Shown: positions 31,195-43,750 of the stretch, piece by piece | How the letters are laid out: each line of letters opens with the position of its first letter | How positions within the stretch are numbered: position 1 is the first letter of the stretch | Assembly (NCBI GenBank): GCA_037952775.1 | Contig: JBANAY010000003.1 | Span: 30,628,001 to 30,692,000, forward strand | Reading direction: 5' to 3' | Source: Clonostachys chloroleuca | Lineage: Eukaryota; Ascomycota; Sordariomycetes; Hypocreales; Bionectriaceae | Length of the DNA: 64,000 bases | Translations under genes and position numbers: made by a program | Notes under the pieces: model-generated | What the model was told of the DNA's origin: nothing | What the model saw: the letters and a program-made list of their open reading frames with translations, nothing else | The model's database searches: none

Positions 31195-32283
31195 ATGCTC
31201 TTTCCCACCATATCAATCGCGGCTGCGCTAGTCAGTATAGTCACTGCCGCAGTAGTCCCAATGGCGAATACATCAATTGGCAATATCCAGTTACCGGCCA
31301 AGACTGTTGCCAGTCTCAGTGAAATAAACACCTTCTTGGAGAACCTCGCGCCACGGAAAAACGGAGACCTTGTCGTTTCCATGCTTCAAAAGAACGCGAC
31401 CTTGCACTACATAAAGGATCCAACGTCGGGTCATGCGGAACTGACCCCCATCTATACATTTCCAAATGCAAGCGGGATGTTGGGCATTGGGGCAGTCAGC
31501 AAAGACACGTTCTTGATCGCCATGCATGACTTCAAGTCGTTCCTTGTCCCATACCCTCACACCGGTGCTGTATGGGAAGTCAAGTTCAATGGCCGTGGCC
31601 CCAAAGACTTTCGGGTTAGAAAGGTTGCCGACCTCCCGGATGTGAACATGCTCAACGGAATGGCCGTGATTCCACCAAAGTGCTCCGGTAATCGGTCCCA
31701 GGGACTCGCCTCCGTCCTGATTGCAGACTGCCTCCAGGGTCAGCTTATTCGCCTCGATTCCTCAACGGGAGCATACAAAGTTGTTCTTGATGTCCCAGAG
31801 CTGCACGCCCCTGCCGACTCACAATTTCCCACGGGCGTAAATGGCCTCAAGATCCACAGAGGGCATGTCTACTGGACCAACACCGTAAGGCTCACGGTGA
31901 ACCGCATTGCAATTGATAGTGATGGTTATCCCGTGCGAAATGCGACAGTGCAGGTATTTGACATCTCGTCCTGGGGAGGTGCCCTCGACGACTTTGTCTT
32001 TGACGAAAAGGACAATATATGGGGCGTTAACAGTCTCACTAACACCATTTATGTCTTGTACCACGGCACCAGCCCTTCAAGCTTATACACCACTTATCAG
32101 TCTGTCGCAGGAGCCCTCGACTCACTGGAGCTCCCAGGCCCTACGGCAGTCACATGGGGCGTAGGAAAGCATGATAAACACATCCTTTATGTCACTACAT
32201 CCGGTGGAACCGTTCAACCAGTCAATGGGCAACAAGAGCCTGCCAAGGTTGTCGCTATCGACACTTCCAGCCTTCGGAAGTAG
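31195..32283 (+). CDS. Secreted six-bladed beta-propeller protein, SMP-30/gluconolactonase-like
   Basis: One exon of 362 aa. The first 19 residues (MLFPTISIAAALVSIVTAA) are a clear signal peptide. The remainder has regular blade-like strands: MLGIGAVSKDTFLIAM, VLIADCLQGQLIRLD, GVNGLKIHRGHVYWTNT, LDDFVFDEKDNIWGVN, ILYVTTSGG. The GVNGLK and DDF..D segments resemble metal-site regions of SMP-30/gluconolactonase proteins. Several Asn-x-Ser/Thr sites (NTS, NAT, NAS, NRS) suit a secreted glycoprotein. The family includes lactonases, but many fungal secreted members have unknown substrates. There are no introns and the termini look complete. Confidence 0.82.
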   Translation: MLFPTISIAAALVSIVTAAVVPMANTSIGNIQLPAKTVASLSEINTFLENLAPRKNGDLVVSMLQKNATLHYIKDPTSGHAELTPIYTFPNASGMLGIGAVSKDTFLIAMHDFKSFLVPYPHTGAVWEVKFNGRGPKDFRVRKVADLPDVNMLNGMAVIPPKCSGNRSQGLASVLIADCLQGQLIRLDSSTGAYKVVLDVPELHAPADSQFPTGVNGLKIHRGHVYWTNTVRLTVNRIAIDSDGYPVRNATVQVFDISSWGGALDDFVFDEKDNIWGVNSLTNTIYVLYHGTSPSSLYTTYQSVAGALDSLELPGPTAVTWGVGKHDKHILYVTTSGGTVQPVNGQQEPAKVVAIDTSSLRK

Positions 32284-32721
32284 ACAGCTAGGTTGAAGAA
32301 CAGCCATTAGTTGCGTACAATTGTCTTTGAAAGGTGGCGAGGAAATTGAGGAGTGGATTTCGTTGGGAGGAGCTCGAATATAGCGGGCGGCCATTTCCGG
32401 GAAATACAAGTTAGGAACGCATAAAGTCGGTGCTGACCATTACATAGATACAAGTCAAAGAACTCATTTGATTTTTGTTTTCTATTTAGCAGGGTCAGAC
32501 TTCGCTTCAGTTTATGGATATTAATTTGATTGACTGCCGACAACGCTATGACGCTTGATTAGTCTATGAGCTTGTGGATTTAACTCCCTGATCATCTGTA
32601 TAGTTTAATGGGGCTTGTTTGATTGGTAAGGTCTGGCGTGGAAGCGGAGTTTGTGGTTAAGTCCGAGTCGGACCAGATCAAATATCATTTCGTTGTGGCC
32701 CACGGCGAATTAAGCCATATC
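32284..32721. other. Short intergenic region
   Basis: This holds the 3' end of the propeller gene and the promoter of the next rightward gene. No element was recognised. Confidence 0.4.
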
Positions 32722-34447
32722 ATGACATTTAACATGGGTGAATACAGGTTTGTTCCCGCGAATCAGTTGGGCTCCGCAGTCGGTTTTGCGGATGCGGCTG
32801 CCAAAGGCCACGCGATCCGTTCCGGAATACGGCGAGGCTGGACAACAGCAGAACTTGCGGATAGCCGGTCTCGGGAAACAAGAACGCAGGGAAAGGAACT
32901 ACAAGGTCGCTTCCGGATACCGATGAAAAGCAAACGAGTTACCTCAAAAAGAAGTCATCTTTCAAAAGAGGCAAAGGTAGTCGGTCAGGACCGAAAGTCT
33001 TTGCGAGCAGGTAGAAGGGTACGCCAGTTTTTGATTCACTTTTCTTGTTTAGTTCAATTCCTAATTGTTTGGATAGATCCGGAGCCCATCAATAAACCAG
33101 ACCGGAAACTCTCTCAATCCCTTTCGAAGCTTCCCAATCTCTCAAAACAAACAAGTTGATAAACTCTTCTACCATTGTAGGTGCTTCGTCCCGTGATGCT
33201 TGGCAATGTCATGTGTGATTGACCGTCGCTTCGCAGTTTTGACAGAATTCAAATTGAATGAGTCAAATGCCAGCACCAAGTCAACATGGTTCCCCTATGC
33301 AATGCAAAATGCTACAGTTATGCACAGCACAATAGCCTTGTCTGCCGCGCTTCTGATAGCTACAACCCCACGTGTCGGTCACTGCGACCCAGCCTTGCAA
33401 CAAGAAGGGCTATACCAGAAAGGCCAAGCAATGCGACAAATACGAGAGTGGTGCTTACAATCAAATGTATCCTACTGCGATTCGAATCGTGCTGCCATAA
33501 TGATATCTATATCCACCATGTCAACTGTCGAGGTCAGTCCTTATTCTTGGAAAGGGGGACATCCATTTCTTAGACTGACGAGTGCATAGATTCTATATGG
33601 AAATTTTGAAGCAGCGAAGGCTCATCTGTTTGGCATATACAAATTGTATGAAATACTGAACTACCAGCAAGAATTTTCCAATGAACCAGTGTTACGCAAG
33701 TCAATTAGTTTGTAAGTTTGGAGCCCCCATTTCATAATTTCTTGTACCTAATGCGAATACCCTGGTCATAGTGCAGATCTGTTCCTTGCATCTGCCCTTG
33801 GAAGTCTACCCAAGTTCCCTTTATTCCACTCATACGATATCTCCCTTCCTCGAGAGATACAAAATGAGGCAATGCGGCCACAGCCGCATCCCATCGTCGC
33901 CACGCAGTGTGGTAGATCTGTAGCCCAGGCATTCAACTACCTCAGGCTTGCGGTATGTGCCATTCGGTCCGAGTCAATACCGTCGGAAACTATACGCATG
34001 CTGATTAATGTCGCGGATGTGAAACTTCTGGAGATACTGCACGGCGAAGTGCCAGATCCACCCCCAGCCGTGCCCCCCAGCATTGTTAATCTTGTTACGC
34101 GTGCTTCCCACCTATTTCTGTACATTTCTATCAGGCAAATTCCTATAAGGGCCAGTATCATCCGCGTGATGGCCGACAGATTGTACGATTCCATGGAAGA
34201 AGCTGTCACGCAAACTGGGATATGTACAGACTGCCCCGAGGTGGTTGCATGGGCAGCATGTGTCGGTCTTCTTGGCACCTGGGAAGAGGTTCTGGGGATA
34301 AGCTCTGCTCGCGCAAACTTTTTGACCGTACTTGATAGTATTGGACTAAGGTACTCGAGAGATTCACCATGGGTGTCTGACGATAGTTTATCTTCGTTTC
34401 TATGGGACGCAGAACGCTGTAGTTTGCATTTTCGAAGCACCACTTAG
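32722..34447 (+). CDS. Fungal transcription-factor-domain protein without a zinc cluster
   Basis: Five exons (32722-33018, 33077-33176, 33237-33532, 33590-33711, 33772-34447) join in frame to 496 aa. Introns are 57-60 nt, the second bounded by GTAGGT and TCGCAG. The N-terminus has AAAKGHAIRSGIRRG, the short basic motif seen at the start of this class instead of a Cys6 cluster. NPFRSFPI, then TWFPYAMQNATVMHSTIALS, NFEAAKAHLFGIYKL and SLPKFPLFHS match the fungal_trans_2 (DUF3468) style helical domain. Members act as regulators or cofactors, but direct DNA binding is unclear without the zinc cluster. Exon 1 is the weakest part (donor GTACGC). Confidence 0.7.
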
Positions 34448-34672
34448 GAATGGTTTCACGGAGGGACAATTGAGCAACAGGAACGCGCTGTTATAAAAAT
34501 GATCAACTCCAAAAAGTCTTGTGCTCTTAAATCTTTAGACTTTCCAAGTTCAATGTTGGAGCAAAGGAAAAGTACTGAGAAAATTGAAGATGTTCAAACT
34601 AGAGTATAGCAATGGTCTCTGCTTGTAACTCACAGTCGGTTCCGGCATGACGCTTGATAAATCCAACTCTTG

Positions 34673-36646
34673 CTACCCATCTACCCACCCGTAGAAAACT
34701 CCCATTATCACTCTTACGTAATATAAGACCATATGTGCCAGACTTATGTTCAAAAACAGGGCTGTACTCCACCTCTCCAATGCAAAGAAAGTGGAGATTT
34801 GAGAAGGATAGTAGTCAGGATGTTGCTCTTGCTGCGAGGAGCGAAACGACCAATAGTAATCATCTGGTTCCAGCCATATCTTTTCATCTAGTAGAGTAGA
34901 CACTGTCAACCTGGATTGCGTAGTTGACCCTTTGCCAATCAGGGCTTGGGACGAGATCAACGGTCCCCGCAAAGTCAGAGCGGCAGATTTGACTTGACCA
35001 AAGGGATCACTTATGTCTACTAGTTGTACTGAAACATCTAGAACATGAGCCAGGATGTTTGGTTCACGATCGTAAAAGTCGAAAAAGACACGATTATCTA
35101 TGCTCGCCCAGCTCCAGGACGGAGCACGGTAGCTGTCTGGCCGTGGAGTGAAGGCCTCTGGGTGTGAATACCAGAGCAGTCCCCAAGGCATGATATTGCG
35201 GAAAATCCCCGCACAGTAGTCTCCGCCAAACCAAGGAGCACATAGGCGAGCAATGACAGCAAAGGCAACCAATTTGTCTTCTCTGGGATGAGAGAGTTCT
35301 CGGTCCGTATAGTATTTCGTTAAGTACTCAAAGTATAAGATTAAAGTGTTGGAGCTACCTCTCTCAATATTGAAACTCGATTGGTAGAGGCAGTCAAAAC
35401 CTTGCCCTGTGTTATTGGCTACCCTGTTAGGCATGCATTCGGAGAGGGTGGTTCTTTTAGCACACGCCCACCAAATACGGCCACTCCCAAAATGCAGGAT
35501 CCTGGCTGATAGGATAGCTTCCTGAAACACCCATGCGGGTTGACTGAGAGGAAGGTTCAAACGTGAATAAGAGAAATCCTCTTCGGTAAATAGCGCGCAG
35601 AGATTTATCTGAGCTGTTTTTGAGGGAGACGAGCGCTCACGATGCTGTGGATCAAACATGGCCTTGTTTTCTGATTCAGTGTCTGGTTCCCTTTCTAGAC
35701 TCTCCTCAGGAAAATCCGAATAGCCATGGAATGGCGTCCATGTGAAGCAGTCTTGTAGAATGCACGGATTCCTCTGGCGAAAGGCGCCCTCATGCGGATT
35801 CGCCGAGACATCGATGGCAATGTTGAGTTCGCAATTTAGATAGACCTTATGCATCTCGTTGGCATGAAAAAGCCAGTCCGACTGAGAGGTGGACCCAGCT
35901 TGGAGGATACAGAGAGAGTCGATCCACACATACGGGATCTGCAGACGTTGACAGGTTAGGATGGCGTGCCGGAAACTTGTGGCCAGTCGTTCGATAGGGA
36001 TTTCCTTGCGTAGATCTTCCAGATTGTCTGCATTCAACATGAAGAACTCGGGCTTTTCACTCCAGCAGTGGCTCAAGGTTGCATAGGGACCGTGTAAGCC
36101 ATCTTCGTCACGTAGGACTAGACGTGGTCGCTGACCGTCTTGGCCGACATGAACGAGGCGCTTGGGGTACCATCCAACCTGCCTGTGCTGATAAAAGTCC
36201 CCGCATGCATGATTTTTTTTGCACTCCTCATGCCACTCTTTGGCTAGTTGAGCCACTGCTTCGTGCCCCGTATGATCCGGAATTTCTCGCCCCGTTGTCA
36301 CGTCCGGTCTCACCATGAATGGGGCCGTTTCTAGATCAGCAGTGGCCAGATTGATGAAATCAGAATAGTGAGGAGGGAAACTCTGAGCATGAGAAACATG
36401 GATATGAATTTCTTTCTTGAAGCAGACTTTATCATCCGTGGCGTCTGCCGTCTTCTGGAAAATCAAGAGTTCCACATGCGGACTCCAACCCTATCCCTTG
36501 CTAAATTTGTATTGCAAGGGCCATGAAGGGTTTATCACCACCCCCAGCTGCTCGAGATGGTCACGGGCGAGTATACTGCAAATTTTGCAGCCATTCTCTG
36601 ACGCGAGGACGAGGTTCTGTCTGGTTTTGTTGATGGTACCCCGCAT
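34673..36646 (-). CDS. HET-domain (heterokaryon incompatibility) protein with an in-frame stop, possible pseudogene
   Basis: The main open frame 36475-34673 encodes a full HET domain: YATLSHCWSEKPEF, RLATSFRHAILTCQRLQI, IPYVWIDSLCILQAGS, DWLFHANEMHKVYLNC, then PAWVFQEAILSARILHFG and APSWSWASID. HET proteins trigger cell death on fusion of unlike mycelia. The N-terminal part typical of the family (LVLASENGCKICSILARDHL) lies upstream in the same frame but is cut off by TAG at 36493-36491. A 51-nt GT-AG interval (36541-36491) would remove the stop in frame, but its donor GTGGTG is poor and it would delete a normally conserved stretch. So the gene is either spliced oddly or carries a nonsense mutation. 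The start at 36646 is the first ATG of the upstream frame. Confidence 0.65.
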
Positions 36647-37744
36647 CTTGAGGATCCTGAAAGATCGAGACGCACAAGGCACAAAGCATCGCAGATAGAA
36701 TAACCGTCGTACTGTGAAAGTGCAGCGCCGCCAGCAGTAATAGGATAGTGCTGACAATGCGTCGACCAAGCCAGACAAAAACTCAAGCACAGAATATGAC
36801 GAGTTTCCTCATGCTGACGGTTCGACAGGCAGATTTCGTGAGGCAACTTCGCACGTGACTCGGACTTGGCAGTGCAACGTCTGTGGATTTGCTGACTTCG
36901 AGCGCTGTACTATGTATCGTTTCTGCTGCCTGTTCCCTTGCCTCTGCTGGGCTGAATATCCGTAGGATGCCTTGTAAATCATATCGACGGAGCTGTTCAA
37001 TACAAGTGCAGCGGCATGTGACCCCCTTTTCAATCAGGGGCCTCCCTCTCGTCTGCTAATTTTGAATTCAGCTGCATTATTCATTCGTCAAACCTCGCAC
37101 CGTTTCAATATCGCCGCGTGATCCTTGGACTCTTTCCACCATACCCATCCATGACCCTAGAGTATATTCTTCTAGAACCCTACTGCATTTTTTGACGTGG
37201 CAAGGTTCCAATCCGAAAAAATGTGGCTCCTGAATTTGCAACAGACCAGCCAGAGGATGTTGTCTGTTGTAAGTCCCAAGCCTACTAGACACATTTTAAA
37301 AAAGGCTGAGCCACTAAGATTTTACCTGTCTTTCGTATACCCTCCTTGGACGATGCATTCCGCCTCCCGAGCTTCATGTTGCGATTGGAGTCACCGTTAG
37401 ATCCTGATCCTCATTCTCAAATGCCAGATGCCATGAAAAAATGTTTGGATGCTTCAAATATACAGCTATGCCTTGATCCTCATAGGCGACAGTATTTCAA
37501 ATCTAATGCTTATCTGGTGCATATTCCTTGCTTGCAGCTTGCTCATTCCAGGCTACCTTGGCTTTGCATCAGAACCTTGTGTCGAATCGGCCATATACTA
37601 CGGCCTGTTGTCGGTTGGAGTAACTCGTTCTACCTTTTCGGCCCACAGCCAATGTCATCATTCCTCTCTGAGTGCCGTTTGCGCTCAACGGAGTTGGGAG
37701 CTATGATTCAGCAGATATAGCAGCGACTACCGACCGAGATACAA
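36647..37744. other. Gene-poor stretch, no supported gene
   Basis: Short overlapping frames occur on both strands. The right end may contain decayed sequence belonging to the relic at 37745-39157, but I could not align it. Confidence 0.35.
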
Positions 37745-39157
37745 TTGATGATGTGTGAGTTCCTACCGAAAGGCCTCTTTTCATCGCTTACAGCTTGTTC
37801 CGAGACTGTGAAATGGCTCCTTGAGCAAGAATTTACAAACCATACAACAGGGGGTCCTTGGCCACTAAAGCTCCTCTTGCTGCTGTTCATGACTTTGAAG
37901 CATTGGCGGCAAGTGTGCACGACATCCTAGGCGAAAGCTACGTAGCGGGGTTCCAGACTATCCCGTTGCAAGGTGCTCATAATCATCAAATTCAGCTCTC
38001 TAGTAAGGGTATTCTTGGACTTGAAGTCTTGCTAGGGAGGTACGGCGTTGTTGGAGCAAGAGTTCATTACCAGGATGGTTCGGTGTCTCCCTGGCTCGGA
38101 CAGAGCGTGTCGAAATGGAGATATTTTATCCGTGGGAATGATCTGCGACGACTTCATGTTCAATCCGATGTACGCTGGGACATCTTTCTCCTTCTCTCTC
38201 GCATTTTGTGATGATAACTAACAAAGACTACAAGGAGAGTAAATACATTCTCTGGCTTTTCAGGCAGACACCAAGCCCGAGTCCCAGATCACCATTTTCT
38301 GGAATCAGCACATCAACTTTCATCCCAAATCCCGATGCTCATTCATCAATGTTAGATCATCTAGCGGCATGGCTATTCAAGGCCACCCGAATGCTCGTTT
38401 TGCCAAGTATTTGCCTCTGAATCTGAATGACGGCGTTCAACCCAGCTTAACGATATTTTTCAATACTCGCTCGGTTTCCTGCATTCAAATTGACGGTTCC
38501 CAGCAGTTGAAGATTGGAAGACCCTCGAATTTATGCTGCCCCATTACCTTTTACCTCCACCCTTTCGAGTCCATTCAGTCACTGCATGTTATTAATCGCC
38601 GTACAGCTGATACATTAATGGCGCAAGGCCCGTTTTTATTGTTAGAAACCAACCCCCCTCAAACGAAGCCTTATCAACACTTCAACTAACAATTTTGTTC
38701 TTCTCAGGTAAGAACAACAATAGGTCGTTGCCTGTACTACGGCCCTTATATTCTGCCTAAGATTGCTCTCACCCAAGCGCACTTTTCAACTCTCGGATAT
38801 GAAACGTCCCATCACGTTTCTGGCATCTTCTTTGACGCTATGATCTCCTCTCCTGGTTGGGCTAAGACCATAGGCGTCACACTGGAGCCAAACCCTTAAG
38901 AAGCCAAGAATACTCCAACAACTCTATCCATCCCTTCGCTGAAAACACTCGAACCGAGACACTTTTTTTCTGCGAATCCTTATGGTACCTTTCTGAGCAA
39001 AGCTGCTTTCGCCGGGGATAGAACCTTACGGGCACAGAAGCATGGATCACGATATGCTGGTCTATTAGCTACCTTTGCAGATCAATCGGTGCTGACTCTG
39101 GAGCAATGGGACCCTAGTCAGTTGGATACAATATCCCTCCTCTACAGTAAAGAATAG
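37745..39157 (+). pseudogene. Decayed F-box/DUF7600-like gene relic
   Basis: Protein-like segments in the same order lie in different frames. First is ESYVAGFQTIPLQGAHNHQ with GILGLEVLLGRYGVVGARV (37858-38211). Next comes FQADTKPESQITIFWNQ and INRRTADTLMAQGPFLL (about 38260-38660), then RCLYYGPYILPK and MISSPGWAKTIGVTLEPNP (38710-38898), then RHFFSANPYGTF and GSRYAGLLATFADQS to 39157. A TAA at about 38898 interrupts the last part in frame, and frames change at least twice. The pattern resembles the C-terminal half of fungal F-box proteins with a G-I-x-G-x-x-A-x core (from memory). No F-box start was found upstream. Several intact introns could explain some frame changes but not the in-frame stop. 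Confidence 0.45.
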
Positions 39158-41599
39158 GGACAACTCAATATAATTGTTTTCATCCTCTGAGCCTATAGAA
39201 AAGGATGGTGTCGTGTTCAAAAACATCCTTCATCAGTATCGGTATGTGGAGGATATTATTTCATGCGATATCGAGACAGAGAAGGCCTGTTTCAAATGGG
39301 GAGACCTGGCATCTGTACGTATTCTTTCTTTTGTAGGGCATATGCGTGAGAATATATCTTCTAAACCTGATGTCCTCACTTTAGGAAATTGCTTGGTGCT
39401 TTACCTCCCAATTGGATATATTTGCATACTGGGACGGCGATACCCGGACAGCGGGTTTAACGGACAGCACTATCCCATACAACTCACTAGACTCATTCTG
39501 AGGTGTGGTTGTTCAGACTTCTCTTGTTAGCGGATGTTTGTTTTGTGTTTCTATTACCTACAGCAACTTGAGCCTTACGTCAGGACTCTACACGACAGCA
39601 AACATAATTTATTATCACAAATATTGCTTTAATGAGCATAAACTCTGATTGCGCCCTAGAAATATGTTACCTGGAGCGGCCACCCAGGCTCATCGTTTCG
39701 CTTGCAGCTTATTCCTAGGTTTCATTGTTATTAATGGCCACTCTTTGCAAAAATCTTTTCATATAACTTGTGCCAGCGTACGACTAGTACCGTGATTCAT
39801 CTAATATCTTGTTGGTGATATCCACCAAAGCCTTAGTTGCGAGCTCATTTGTGGCTCAACTCGAGTCGCCCCTAGATGTGCTCTAAGAAGGTAAGGGTAA
39901 CATATCCATTGTTACAGGAGAAGCATTGAAGCTATAAAAGTGCTAATGAATTACTCTGTTTGAAGCAATGTGGCTCTAGTTGCAGAACTTCTTCCTGCAA
40001 CGTCTTGCGTTTGGAGCAGTAGGTCGCATAGGTGCAATGAACACACACAAAAAGAATTTCCCGTGCGAAAAGTTATGATCAATTAATGAAGAAATTCACG
40101 AGGATTATATGTCAAATTCGCCATCGCGTTCTAGACCCGGTTCAATGGGTCTCAAGTTGCACATCAGAGTCCCAGTTGGTGGGGTGGAAGTCAGCGAATT
40201 ACCCGGACGACCTCTGAATGGCTGTGATCCAATTCAAGGAATTCGTCTTGGGTCTGAGGTTGTTTCCTTGGCATTGTGCAATGAGCATTAATACCGCAGC
40301 GTCTATTGAGCCTTCTGCGGCAGGGGCCCATGCAGTCATCAGCAGATATTGGGTCTCGTGCGGCGGGAGGGGCCTGCAGTCATCCTATAGTTCGTATACA
40401 GCTGGCACGCTGGCACCAACAGTATTCTCCGTTGTTGGTGTGCTTTATCAGGTGTGGGTTACATTGGATTTGTGAACTTTGCATGTGAACTCTCTCAATG
40501 GGGAAATGATCAGTGGCCAACCCTCGCAACACCACGAAAATGCAAATTTCAGCATGTTGATAGTGATTCATGGTTTTGCCAAAGCCACAAGTTATCCCCA
40601 AGATGAGAAAGCCACAATTGAAAATCTTGATTAGGGTTAGAAGCAACTAATGATGGATGAATGATAAACAATTTCCCCTGTAACAACAGCCAGGAGCGTT
40701 GTTCCAACCCTGTTTTCGGATTTAAGATCGGGCTTCGACTACTTATCCAAGCAAAGGCAGCCAAGCCCATGCGAGACTTCTCGGTGACAATTTGAGCAGG
40801 CTCTAGTAATCGAAAACCGCAGAGAATGAATGATCATATGTTTATTGAAATGCTAGCTGGTAGTTGCAACGTTCATCGCCTGTAGTATCTACGCTCATTC
40901 AAATCAGTCAATGAAAAACAGTGGCTCCTTGCCTACTACAATTGGACGCTATATCCTTGTCGAGATTCTCGGGTCATTTCTCATCGCTCGACCTCTGCCG
41001 GGATCGGCAGAGCTGATAAGTTTAGTCGACAGATTAGCTTCCCGATACTGATATTATCTTGCAGATAACTCCGTTGCCACTCTCTGAAGGAAACACGGCG
41101 ATCTTGAAGTGTTGGGGGGAATATGATAGTGATGGATCAGAGTAAACGAAACAAGAGGGATGAATGACTGCGCTGGTTAAAGGTAGGAAAGACGATCCAT
41201 AGGTACTAGTATTTCGCTTCCCACTTCATATATTCCATTCTAATCTCTCGAAGCCGTTTTATTATGTTGAAACCCCTTCTCGAGTCAATCCAATGTTGGT
41301 CCTACGAATCTGCTTTCTGAGGTTCAATGACCAGACTCATTCCTACCTCGCAAAAACACATCCGCGCCATGAGTCGTGCTGACATGTGTCCTTGATTATT
41401 GCCTGTCTTTGCAGCAGAGGTGGGCGAGATGAGTAAGAAAAGAATGAGGGGTGGGGGCTGAATGTACGTACTTTGGATCCGAACAGGCATCCATCCGCAA
41501 AGAGATTTTTTTAAGAATAAACCAATACCCAGTTCTCTTGGTGGCCCCGCGGCGGAATCATACCTTGTCACCAGTGAATCTGGTCGCAAATCATGCAAA
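39158..41599. other. Gene-poor 2.4 kb
   Basis: No supported gene. The frame at 39174-39530 shows no recognisable protein character and probably trails the relic before it. Small frames at 40109-40770 overlap on both strands. Confidence 0.4.
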
Positions 41600-43173
41600 A
41601 TGGTTGTCCTCACGCCGGAGGAGTTGGCGGCCAAAATGGACTCGCTTTCGAGGATCAAAAAGCTGTCATTCAGGGTACGTCGCATTGAGATAAATATGTA
41701 TTGTACTAAGTCTATGAGAAACTAATTGCTCTTTCTTGAGCAGGTGTCAGTGGGGGTTCTGGTTGGCATCTCCGTGTGCTCAGCTCTCGCAAGAGCAGCA
41801 ATACGTCTCAGGATGCGGCAGGGTTTATGGCTTGACGACTATCTGCTTTTCTTCGCCGCCTTACTCCTGATTGCGACTGCAGGATTCATGTACTACATAT
41901 GCGATGAAATTTACCTGGCGACCGTCGTTCGAGCCGATTCGACGCTCATATTTCAGCTCCCAGCTGACGAATTGACCCATATGATCGATCACGCCGTTCA
42001 AGAAAATGCCGCGACGCTGATTCTCGCCTGGACGGCGACGTTCTTCGTCAAATTTTCCTTTCTTGCATTCTTCAAAATGCTTATTCGCCAAGTTGCGGGG
42101 ATTAAGAAGTACTACTGGGGTATCGTGATTTTCACAATATTTACGTGGCTCTTCCTCATTTGTGAGCCTTTCATATTGTGCCCGCATTTTGGTATCAAAT
42201 CTTGTAAGAAATGCCATCGAACAGTCGGGCGGTTCATCGCCATTACTAAACTCAGCCAGTGACGTGCTTCGATCAATCACAAAACCTTCTCTACGTTTCC
42301 ATGACCGGGCTGATAACAGGACTAGATGTCCTTACGGATGTTCTAAGTACGTATGAGTCCCCTATTGTTTAAAGAACTAGAGTATTAACAATTTGTGATT
42401 CAGTCGTGACCATACCGATCTTCATCCTTCGCCGGGTGAAGATGAGGTTAATGCAAAAAATCGCTCTCGGCACGTTTCTCTGTCTTTCTTTGATGATGGC
42501 TATCATGGCAATCATTCGTGTAAGCGGCATAACCGGCGTCGCAGGTGTAGATATACCTTGGACCTTTTTCTGGCAGTTTACGGAGGCGAGTGTCGCGGTT
42601 CTCATGGGCTCACTGACCGCTTTTCGAACTCTACTCGTGGGCCATGTTGGCAGAAACAGTGAACCCAAACGTTCTTGGCCATATTCTCGTTACCGGATAT
42701 ATAAATGGGGAGGGAGAAAGGTTAGTGCCGACGACGAGACTCAAGAGGGCCTCCCTGAGGTGCCAGGCCCAACCATGACTGGGCTCCGTACCTTTATTCG
42801 GCGCAACAACAGAGACCCCGGTCTTGCTACGGCAAATATGACGACGCACACTATGTTCATAGATCCATCAACTGAGAACAACGATCAATATATGCCAAAT
42901 GAGGGGATAATAAGGGCTTCGACGGAAGGAAGGCATGCTCAGCCCACCCAGTCTTACCAACTTCAAGACATAACAGACCCGAGAGCCCAGCAGCCCGTCA
43001 AGGTAAGACAACTAAAACCATGGAAAGAGAATTTTTGAATATTGCTGGTTGTTAATTCCATGATTCAGAATCCGATCTCTACCTCCTCTCATGAATACAC
43101 TGGATTTAGGGAGGACCAAACACAGGGTTGGCCGCGCCCCGCCGACATCATTTGGAAAATCGACTACTATTAG
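41600..43173 (+). CDS. Seven-transmembrane fungal rhodopsin-domain (PTH11-like) integral membrane protein
   Basis: Five exons (41600-41674, 41744-42203, 42260-42346, 42404-43002, 43069-43173) give 441 aa. Seven hydrophobic spans are visible, starting VSVGVLVGISVCSALARAAI. The family signature follows: RLRMRQGLWLDDYLLFFAAL, CPHFGIKSLTCFDQSQNLLY, then GLDVLTDVLIVTIPIFILRR and IMAIIRVSGI. The cytoplasmic tail is long and polar. Exon 3 is 87 nt; its acceptor CCAG is used rather than the CAG four bases earlier because only that keeps the conserved frame. The last exon (34 codons, ending KIDYY) rests on a GTAAGA donor and TTCAG acceptor; without it the protein would end at 43038. Function is unknown; relatives are proposed receptors. 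Confidence 0.82.
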
Positions 43174-43750
43174 GAGATAAAATTACGAATAATTTTGCGA
43201 AATAGAAAGCGAATTGATTTATGAAATGGATAGGGCTCAATACCAGCCTTTTCAGGCATCATTTATCTATTTTCCTTCGTTGCTGGCGTTGCTTTGAGTT
43301 GGCATGAAATATACCCATACTTCTAATGAAAAGACGATTCTTGGAATGAATTGTACTCAAAACTGGGTGTGAGATTGTGCTATGCTGATGTAATTTAATG
43401 AAATTGTAGCGCTTCACTTCCAATAACAACAGACTATTTAAAGCGGAGGCCACAGTTATCATTTGCTTGCTGCTCACTCAAGTTAGTAATCAAAGAACAC
43501 TACGTGTTCTGATCCTATCATGGGGAAGAATCTCTAAAAGAATAATCAGGTCCGAAGTTAAGCTTGAATAGATATTATTAATTACTTATACTCGATCGAT
43601 GTCTTCTATCACATTCCGTGATTGTCGTAGGAGCTGCAAATGAGTTGATACGTCGCAATAACCCCCTCCGCCATATTACACCCTCCTTGCGTTGAAGATT
43701 AGCCACCCACATGAACATTGTAGCCGTCGTCGTCAGGCAGAGACATCTGC
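43174..43750. other. Convergent 3' region
   Basis: This lies between the 7TM gene and the leftward lipase gene. It is AT-rich and nothing was recognised. Confidence 0.45.

Noticed and set aside
39174..39530. 118-codon frame after the F-box-like relic
   Set aside because: Begins with a non-ATG codon just after an in-frame stop and shows no conserved segment.
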